This document shows positions 63,001 to 64,000 of a DNA stretch of 64,000 nt, in pieces. The notes beneath the pieces were generated by a model, which made no database searches, was not told where the DNA came from, and saw only the letters and a program-made list of their open reading frames with translations. Both the position numbers and the translations under genes were made by a program. The stretch is taken from assembly GCA_947579665.1 (NCBI GenBank), contig OX388345.1, forward strand, positions 31,463,849 to 31,527,848. Direction: 5' to 3'. The stretch is from Sympetrum striolatum (lineage: Eukaryota; Arthropoda; Insecta; Odonata; Libellulidae). Position 1 is the first letter of the stretch. Each line of letters starts with the position of its first letter.

Positions 63001-63977
63001 CTCAATAATTTTATGTCACACTTTGTAATAGAGGTATTGTAGAATTATTTGCCAATTCTTAAAATTTTTCATTCTTTTTTTATTCAGTGTTTGGCTCTCT
63101 ACATTGGATCATTGTGCCATGACCTCGATCACAGAGGAAAGAATAATAAATTCATGCTAGATACTGAGTCTCCATTAGCTTGTATATACAGCACTTCAAC
63201 AATGGAGCATCATCACTTCAATCAAACAGTTACTATTCTACAGCAGGTTTGTTGAATTCCAGTATTTCATGAAATTATCTTTACTCTGATCACAAATAAG
63301 TCATCAGCAAATATTCACCTCATGAACTCTGAGAAAGTGAACATTTTGTTGTTTTTAATGTTCAGTCAAGTTAAATGACTGAAAAAATGATACTAGAAGA
63401 GGGTGGATGGATACTTTTATTTGGAAAAATAAACCATTTTCTGTTATAAGGAATGTGAAGTAAATAATATATTACTTACAGGAGGGCCACAATATATTCA
63501 GTAAATTATCCAGTGAAGAGTACAAAAATGTTTTGAGCCTCATCAAGCATTGTATCCTAGCCACTGATTTGGCACTATTTTTCCCCAATAAGGCTCGTCT
63601 TACAATGCTAGTAAATGAAAACAAATTTTCATGGGAAAATATGGAACACAGGTAAAATGCACTCATGTTTGAATAAAATTTATTTCAAATATTTAAATAT
63701 AGTAACAGTTTGTCTATATGTAGATGTAACATGATAGATCCAGCAATAAATCTTTCTACAATCAGATATAAATTATCGAAACTCAATGAAAAGAACTATT
63801 ATGAAGATAAACTTTGATAATAAGTTATTTCATTGCCATGCAGTCTAATGGAAAGTATCTTACAGGTTGTTATTGCAAGCTGTAACTATGACAGCCAGTG
63901 ATTTATCTGCTAGTGCAAAACCATGGGATGTTCAAGTCGAAACAGTAAAAGTGATATTTGAAGAATTCTATGAACAG
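32957..63977 (+). CDS. PDE10A: PDE10A-like dual-GAF cyclic nucleotide phosphodiesterase, 13 exons, 3' end outside window
   Basis: Class I phosphodiesterase that hydrolyses cAMP and/or cGMP to the 5' monophosphate. Exons join in frame: 32957-33022, 45014-45170, 47438-47475, 49311-49612, 54441-54675, 56143-56525, 57125-57340, 59334-59547, 60567-60778, 61221-61458, 63088-63246, 63482-63651, 63866-63977. Counting from the ATG at 32969 (830 residues): N-terminal helical segment about 20-60, GAF-A about 90-370, GAF-B about 395-560, PDEase from about 620. GAF-B has a complete NKX4FX3DE motif (N525, K526, F531, D535, E536). The catalytic domain shows H656 (general acid, in YHNWTH) and metal ligands H660, H694, D695 and D805. 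From family knowledge, the motifs [18 protein letters not shown] and the LNDFLL linker between the GAFs point to PDE10 rather than PDE5, 6 or 11. Roughly 130 C-terminal residues, including the invariant glutamine of the nucleotide pocket, should lie beyond 64000. Exon structure is read by eye and not supported by transcripts. Confidence 0.93.
33933..34080 (+). repeat. Local duplication, copy 1
   Basis: Shares with 34120-34269 the segments ctatttttgaaa, gtgagactactta, accaattaac, gaaatttgcgaaaat, gtttactacaaat and atgtatttacg.caaaaac. Spacing is about 187 bp. The copies have many substitutions and small indels, so the duplication is old. Confidence 0.85.
34120..34269 (+). repeat. Local duplication, copy 2
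   Basis: Partner of 33933-34080, same order of conserved blocks. No coding frame is preserved in either copy. Confidence 0.85.
36886..36988 (+). mobile_element. LINE 3' end, severely 5'-truncated
   Basis: Carries the hairpin accccctgcca-cacgcc-gaaa-ggcg-gcttgcagggtt at 36912-36952, matching in design and much of its sequence the 3' hairpin of the LINE at 28-29.5 kb, and an A-rich tail (ataaaaataaaataaaac). Only the last 100 bp or so of the element is present. A related but different family member, since the tail lacks atctaa units. Confidence 0.65.
38733..38829 (+). repeat. Imperfect (atct)n / (tatatct)n repeat
   Basis: Irregular runs of atcta, tatct and ctatc units; low-complexity, degenerate microsatellite. 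Confidence 0.7.
41143..41860 (-). mobile_element. 5'-truncated LINE, minus strand
   Basis: Read on the minus strand: a C-terminal RT-ORF remnant (41567-41836), a long AT-rich 3' UTR, the motif tgggtttgatacccg (an imperfect hairpin, gggt-ttgat-accc) and a tail of (att/aataat) units at 41142-41165. This order is the standard 3' half of a LINE inserted antisense to the host gene. The 5' break lies near 41850. Confidence 0.7.
41567..41836 (-). pseudogene. LINE ORF2 C-terminal remnant
   Basis: 89 codons ending [20 protein letters not shown] then [15 protein letters not shown] and a stop. The pattern SPI-x-R-x3-L-N-x-L-x-DEIDLF ... L-[RK]-R-x-LR is what LINE ORF2 proteins have at their extreme C-terminus. 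No RT core is left. Confidence is limited because this region is poorly conserved between families. Confidence 0.55.
43777..43814. repeat. 38-bp perfect AT palindrome
   Basis: atttaattttaattgataa followed directly by its exact reverse complement, with no loop. It can form a cruciform; no protein role is evident. Confidence 0.9.
43977..44138. mobile_element. Fold-back element copy A (family shared with 52110-52324)
   Basis: Arms 44002-44044 (ttagaggtttaaaatctc...cggcgttcc) and 44081-44122 (ggaacgccaatatagacggc...aacctctaa) are close reverse complements, roughly 42 bp each. Copy B at 52.1 kb has the same outer arm sequence. Similarity between copies also extends left of the arm (aacacggct.tt.at.aattagagg). 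The 10-mer aatgaattag lies on both sides (43996-44005 and 44129-44138) and may be a target duplication or part of the element. No coding capacity. Confidence 0.75.
45014..45170 (+). CDS. PDE10A: PDE10A-like coding exon 2 (N-terminal helical segment)
   Basis: Encodes [20 protein letters not shown] followed by an acidic stretch and [13 protein letters not shown]. This matches the short region ahead of GAF-A in PDE10 and PDE11 enzymes (a hydrophobic helix with HP, then an E-[KR]-W-[LI]-x-[RK] motif). The acceptor is ambiguous: AG at 45010-45011 or at 45012-45013. Only the second gives phase 0 and continuity with exon 1. The donor is GTAAGT at 45171; the exon ends in phase 1 inside a glycine codon. 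Glycines and threonines near the end suggest a flexible linker. Confidence 0.85.
45171..47437 (+). other. PDE10A: Intron 2 of the PDE10A-like gene
   Basis: Holds the long hairpin at 45699-45795; otherwise AT-rich with no recognised feature. The ORF at 45631-45954 exists only because the hairpin and its flanks lack stops. Confidence 0.8.
45688..45852. repeat. Perfect 44-bp-arm hairpin inside 12-bp direct repeats
   Basis: Left arm 45699-45742 and right arm 45752-45795 are exact reverse complements, separated by a 9-nt AT loop. The identical 12-mer aagagcaaatta lies at 45688-45699 and 45841-45852, bracketing about 141 bp that includes the hairpin plus a tail of 45 bp. A transcript of either strand would fold into a stem of 44 perfect pairs. 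It could be a solo fold-back element with target-site duplication or a source of small RNA; the perfect arms suggest recent origin or gene conversion. Confidence 0.85.
47438..47475 (+). CDS. PDE10A: PDE10A-like micro-exon 3
   Basis: A 38-nt exon between tttgcag and GTGAGT. It completes the split glycine codon and adds [12 protein letters not shown], ending in phase 0. Phases fit exons 2 and 4 exactly. The basic sequence with RKTSL resembles a basophilic kinase site (R-K-x-S type) just ahead of GAF-A; that regulatory reading is inference. Small exons like this are easily missed by gene predictors. Confidence 0.85.
47476..49310 (+). other. PDE10A: Intron 3 of the PDE10A-like gene
   Basis: Contains the MITE-like element at 49094-49196. 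The rest, including the 90-codon ORF at 47688, shows nothing recognisable. Confidence 0.8.
49094..49196. mobile_element. MITE-like element, 103 bp, 14-bp exact terminal inverted repeats
   Basis: Left end aaatgtaaaattct (49094-49107), right end agaattttacattt (49183-49196), exact complements; similarity continues inward (gatggtagatag against the complement of ctatccactat). An inner hairpin ggtagatagg-tagg ... cctaccatctatctacc occupies 49111-49147. It ends about 115 bp before exon 4. No coding capacity. Confidence 0.75.
49311..49612 (+). CDS. PDE10A: PDE10A-like coding exon 4 (first half of GAF-A)
   Basis: Starts [14 protein letters not shown] and runs through [20 protein letters not shown], the first helix and strand of a GAF domain; the ADGF motif is typical of PDE10 GAF-A. 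After residue 130 comes a Pro/Ser-rich insertion ([15 protein letters not shown]). The donor is GTGAGC after VVAG, phase 2. The exon is strikingly GC-rich, with G/C-ending codons, unlike the AT-rich introns around it and unlike exons 6-13; other frames stay open as a by-product. Confidence 0.92.
49695..50090 (-). pseudogene. Degenerate LINE C-terminal fragment, minus strand
   Basis: Read on the minus strand: TKIEVFDI, a frameshift, [40 protein letters not shown], then [25 protein letters not shown] and finally CHSAEYQMM before a run of GATGATG. The order (N-E-x-V-L, then R-x-W-I-G-H-I-L-R, then EG-x-KKRGRRR, then the polar tail) is that of the C-terminus of a widespread insect LINE lineage. 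It has at least two stops and one frameshift, so it is dead. Confidence 0.75.
50331..50414 (+). repeat. Minisatellite, four copies of a 21-22 bp unit
   Basis: Units start at 50331, 50352, 50373 and 50395, each beginning tatcgagtat and continuing (a)tgtt-(a/c)att-tt. The last runs into a short (ta)n tract. The near-identical copies suggest recent slippage and probable length polymorphism. Confidence 0.9.
52110..52324. mobile_element. Fold-back element copy B (family shared with 43977-44138)
   Basis: Long arms: 52131-52200 (tagaggttaaaattttcc...ttcggagaaa) and 52237-52305 (ttctccgaacacc...atctctaaa) are near-perfect reverse complements, covering ccgtctttgtcggcaaccct and its partner agggttgccgacaaagacgg. 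The core is about 175 bp. Shared with copy A: aacacggct, the arm start taGAGGttaaaat and agccgt. The 10-mer gtttataatt occurs on both sides (52122-52131 and 52315-52324). No transposase; class undetermined. Confidence 0.8.
52344..52841 (+). CDS. Unexplained 165-codon open reading frame
   Basis: Begins 39 bp right of fold-back copy B, inside intron 4 and in the same direction as the host gene. Translation has one hydrophobic stretch (about residues 27-46, [19 protein letters not shown]), consistent with a single membrane helix, then a soluble part ([35 protein letters not shown]) and no motif I recognise. It is longer than other chance ORFs in this AT-rich DNA and has fairly balanced codon use. 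It could be an eroded element or host gene fragment, an intronic gene, or chance. No promoter or poly(A) signal assigned. Confidence 0.2.
   Translation: MDIFAFIAFCGRLLESEGHFDFISYMGFVNVYLLFIFTAFLIILQYFPYTTSSESFKSIFHWYTLIAYRYPEAAARFMGSLFAKVRSDETVALAKVEIADVIEPLFHKQRDVLSLPALFYVTTPESVQTMSNKRLHYGGKEPNESVSVCNCYYEYKWNILILAKD
54441..54675 (+). CDS. PDE10A: PDE10A-like coding exon 5 (middle of GAF-A)
   Basis: Acceptor ctgtttgcag, donor GTGAGT. Reads [17 protein letters not shown], then a proline/serine/glutamine-rich stretch of about 30 residues, then [17 protein letters not shown]. The AYVAK motif followed by a short strand is diagnostic of the PDE10 GAF-A core. The remainder ([19 protein letters not shown]) does not show the usual D-x-RFP segment. 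It ends in phase 0, which fits exon 6 directly. Composition is GC-rich, as in exon 4. Confidence 0.88.
54676..56142 (+). other. PDE10A: Intron 5 of the PDE10A-like gene
   Basis: AT-rich, no transposon recognised. I looked here for a missing exon carrying the usual GAF-A segment (D-x-RFP) and found none; exon phases do not require one. Confidence 0.75.
56143..56525 (+). CDS. PDE10A: PDE10A-like coding exon 6 (end of GAF-A and inter-GAF helix)
   Basis: Acceptor cacctttag, donor GTAAGT, 127 codons plus 2 nt. The first 60 residues are a polar, Ser/Asn-rich insertion ([19 protein letters not shown] onward). It then returns to [24 protein letters not shown], and a terminal helix with [12 protein letters not shown]. 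The linker [13 protein letters not shown] leads into GAF-B; LNDFLL is characteristic of PDE10. GAF-A keeps F-x3-DE (FHEEDEE) but lacks the NK of the NKFDE motif, as I recall is also true of vertebrate PDE10A GAF-A. Confidence 0.93.
56526..57124 (+). other. PDE10A: Intron 6 of the PDE10A-like gene
   Basis: About 600 bp, AT-rich, standard GTAAGT donor and TTTTTTCAG acceptor. Nothing else seen. Confidence 0.9.
57125..57340 (+). CDS. PDE10A: PDE10A-like coding exon 7 (start of GAF-B)
   Basis: Completes the split lysine codon and reads [20 protein letters not shown], then [15 protein letters not shown] and [12 protein letters not shown]. This is the N-terminal half of a cyclic-nucleotide-binding GAF domain; the NADR/DADR-x-SLF-x-VD pattern is family-typical. 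The exon ends phase 2 (ATC AG) at a GTCTGT donor, weaker than the GTAAGT sites elsewhere in the gene. A near copy of the donor region sits about 79 bp downstream (57416), with a GT preceded by AA instead of AG. Confidence 0.95.
57594..57644 (+). repeat. Two direct copies of a 20-mer
   Basis: ctttcaaattttaaactgtg occurs identically at 57594-57613 and 57625-57644. Confidence 0.9.
58060..58400 (-). pseudogene. Degenerate LINE RT C-terminal fragment, minus strand
   Basis: On the minus strand: [20 protein letters not shown], a frameshift, [15 protein letters not shown], then [16 protein letters not shown], and in a third frame [20 protein letters not shown] followed by LAWLDYF. The succession K-Y-L-G, then I-x3-K-EAF-x-RK, then YG-x-x-x-WTL, then LE-x-x-x-x-x-W-[KR]-R matches the thumb and post-RT region of the LINE lineage whose end is seen at 49.7-50.1 kb; the two could be fragments of one family. 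Multiple frameshifts make it a fossil. Confidence 0.6.
58595..58631. repeat. Perfect inverted repeat, 16-bp arms, 5-nt loop
   Basis: aaatttgctgttatca, loop attaa, tgataacagcaaattt. A compact hairpin in intron 7; role unknown, no U tract or coding context. Confidence 0.9.
59334..59547 (+). CDS. PDE10A: PDE10A-like coding exon 8 (core of GAF-B)
   Basis: Reads [47 protein letters not shown] and [12 protein letters not shown]. These are the most conserved GAF-B blocks of PDE2/5/6/10/11 enzymes. The NK of the NKFDE motif is here (N525, K526) with F531; the DE is in the next exon. The acceptor is gttgagcag, the donor GTAGGT, phase 0 at the end. Confidence 0.97.
59548..60566 (+). other. PDE10A: Intron 8 of the PDE10A-like gene
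   Basis: About 1 kb, AT-rich, interrupts the NKFDE motif of GAF-B between K533 and E534. Nothing else recognised. Confidence 0.92.
60567..60778 (+). CDS. PDE10A: PDE10A-like coding exon 9 (end of GAF-B, linker to catalytic domain)
   Basis: Starts [20 protein letters not shown], supplying D535 and E536 of the NKFDE motif, then the long connecting helix [20 protein letters not shown] and [22 protein letters not shown] is the conserved lead-in to class I PDE catalytic domains. It ends with a basic [11 protein letters not shown] loop, phase 2, with donor GTATGT. Confidence 0.96.
60779..61220 (+). other. PDE10A: Intron 9 of the PDE10A-like gene
   Basis: About 440 bp, AT-rich, no feature recognised. 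Confidence 0.92.
61221..61458 (+). CDS. PDE10A: PDE10A-like coding exon 10 (PDEase, first metal histidine)
   Basis: Reads [20 protein letters not shown] through [20 protein letters not shown] and [15 protein letters not shown] carries the general-acid histidine (H656) and the first metal-binding histidine (H660) of the HD-type PDEase fold. Acceptor tttcttacag, donor GTAAGG, phase 0. The next exon completes the helix with the HD motif; the intron between them contains a mariner relic. Confidence 0.97.
62057..63025 (+). mobile_element. Degenerate mariner transposon, about 970 bp
   Basis: Left end tgaggtgtagtataaaagta-atgagacgagta; the complement of the right end reads caaagtgtgacataaaatta-ttgagactgata, an alignable imperfect TIR of about 33 bp. 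TA dinucleotides lie just outside both ends (62055-62056 and 63026-63027), as expected for Tc1/mariner insertion. It is shorter than a typical mariner of about 1.3 kb, so internal deletions are present. Confidence 0.85.
62278..62780 (+). pseudogene. Mariner transposase remnant
   Basis: The frame from 62278 gives [33 protein letters not shown] then a stop, followed by [11 protein letters not shown]. This follows the mariner transposase order (SG/DEP..GRP, EN-V-ERVR, RSD-G-LTVR, VRQIL-x-EDFGM), with the segment between RSDG and VHQIL deleted. Further right, RKVRLGKSK recalls the region after the first catalytic Asp block. Several stops and frameshifts; it cannot encode an active enzyme. Confidence 0.8.
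63088..63246 (+). CDS. PDE10A: PDE10A-like coding exon 11 (PDEase signature)
   Basis: 53 codons, phase 0 at both ends. It contains [12 protein letters not shown], a match to the class I PDEase signature H-D-x-x-H-x-G-x-x-N. H694 and D695 are metal ligands. The following [16 protein letters not shown] and QTVTILQQ are close to PDE10A in pattern (PLA, YSTSTME). Because the exon length is a multiple of three, skipping it would keep frame but destroy the active site. Confidence 0.97.
63482..63651 (+). CDS. PDE10A: PDE10A-like coding exon 12 (PDEase)
   Basis: Begins [18 protein letters not shown], then [26 protein letters not shown] and the ILATDLAL helix are universal in this PDE group. Acceptor attacttacag, donor GTAAAA, phase 2 at the end (CAC AG). 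Confidence 0.96.
63866..63977 (+). CDS. PDE10A: PDE10A-like coding exon 13 (PDEase, last exon in window)
   Basis: Completes an arginine codon and reads [20 protein letters not shown], then [17 protein letters not shown]805 in TASDLS is the fourth metal-binding residue; the family usually has a cysteine where this protein has S804. A consensus-like GTAATA donor follows at 63978, phase 0. At least one more exon must exist to the right, expected to carry the substrate-binding glutamine and the stop. Confidence 0.95.
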
Positions 63978-64000
63978 GTAATATTTTCTCTCTTTAAGAA

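Larger units (their letters stand above)
61459..63087 (+). other. PDE10A: Intron 10 of the PDE10A-like gene
   Basis: About 1.6 kb, of which nearly 1 kb is a decayed mariner (62057-63025). The remaining 600 bp shows nothing recognisable. Confidence 0.92.

Noticed and set aside
32957..63977. Assignment of the gene to PDE11, PDE5 or PDE6
   Set aside because: The tandem GAF plus PDEase layout fits all of them, but [14 protein letters not shown]-x-x-YSTSTME, LNDFLL between the GAFs and AYVAK in GAF-A fit PDE10 best; a phylogeny would settle it.
1..64000. CRISPR arrays, rRNA, tRNA, operons, riboswitches
   Set aside because: No regularly spaced repeats with unique spacers, no rRNA-like conserved blocks and no cloverleaf with A/B boxes were seen; the window is a eukaryotic intron-rich locus where prokaryotic features do not apply.

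Overview
The window is eukaryotic, AT-rich and intron-rich. Arthropod-type transposon debris (mariner, several LINE families, fold-back elements) and a dual GAF-domain phosphodiesterase of PDE10 type suggest an insect or another arthropod, probably not a fly, since as far as I know Drosophila has no PDE10. The species cannot be named from the sequence alone.

The only gene supported with confidence is on the + strand in the right half (32957 to beyond 63977). It encodes a PDE10A-like cyclic nucleotide phosphodiesterase. I reconstructed 13 coding exons (2502 nt, 834 codons). Every splice site has GT/AG ends and all exon phases match. In order the protein has a short N-terminus, a helical segment, GAF-A, GAF-B and most of the HD-type PDEase domain. 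The 3' end runs off the window. Introns range from about 0.2 kb to 12 kb.

Layout. 1-32956 has no recognisable cellular gene. It holds a roughly 680-bp TIR-like element (9.3-9.9 kb), a pyrimidine-rich stretch (13.7-14.0 kb), a diverged repeat cluster (14.0-15.4 kb), a complex repeat locus with a palindromic insertion flanked by 13-bp direct repeats (18.8-19.6 kb), a small fold-back element (25.9 kb) and a 5'-truncated LINE with a mutated reverse transcriptase (28.0-29.5 kb). 33023-49310 (introns 1-3) holds a local tandem duplication, two LINE 3' ends, a 38-bp perfect palindrome, one copy of a fold-back family, a long perfect hairpin (45.7 kb) and a 103-bp MITE-like element. 49311-63977 holds most exons. 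Its introns carry two degenerate minus-strand LINE fragments, the second fold-back copy, an unexplained 165-codon ORF, a 21-bp minisatellite and a degenerate mariner in the catalytic-domain intron.

How it fits together: the window is one large signalling gene (cAMP/cGMP breakdown) diluted by transposon relics. I see no operon, CRISPR, rRNA or tRNA. The most unusual items are the palindromic elements, the rearranged GAF-A domain and the sharp change in base composition between GAF-A exons 4-5 and the rest of the gene.
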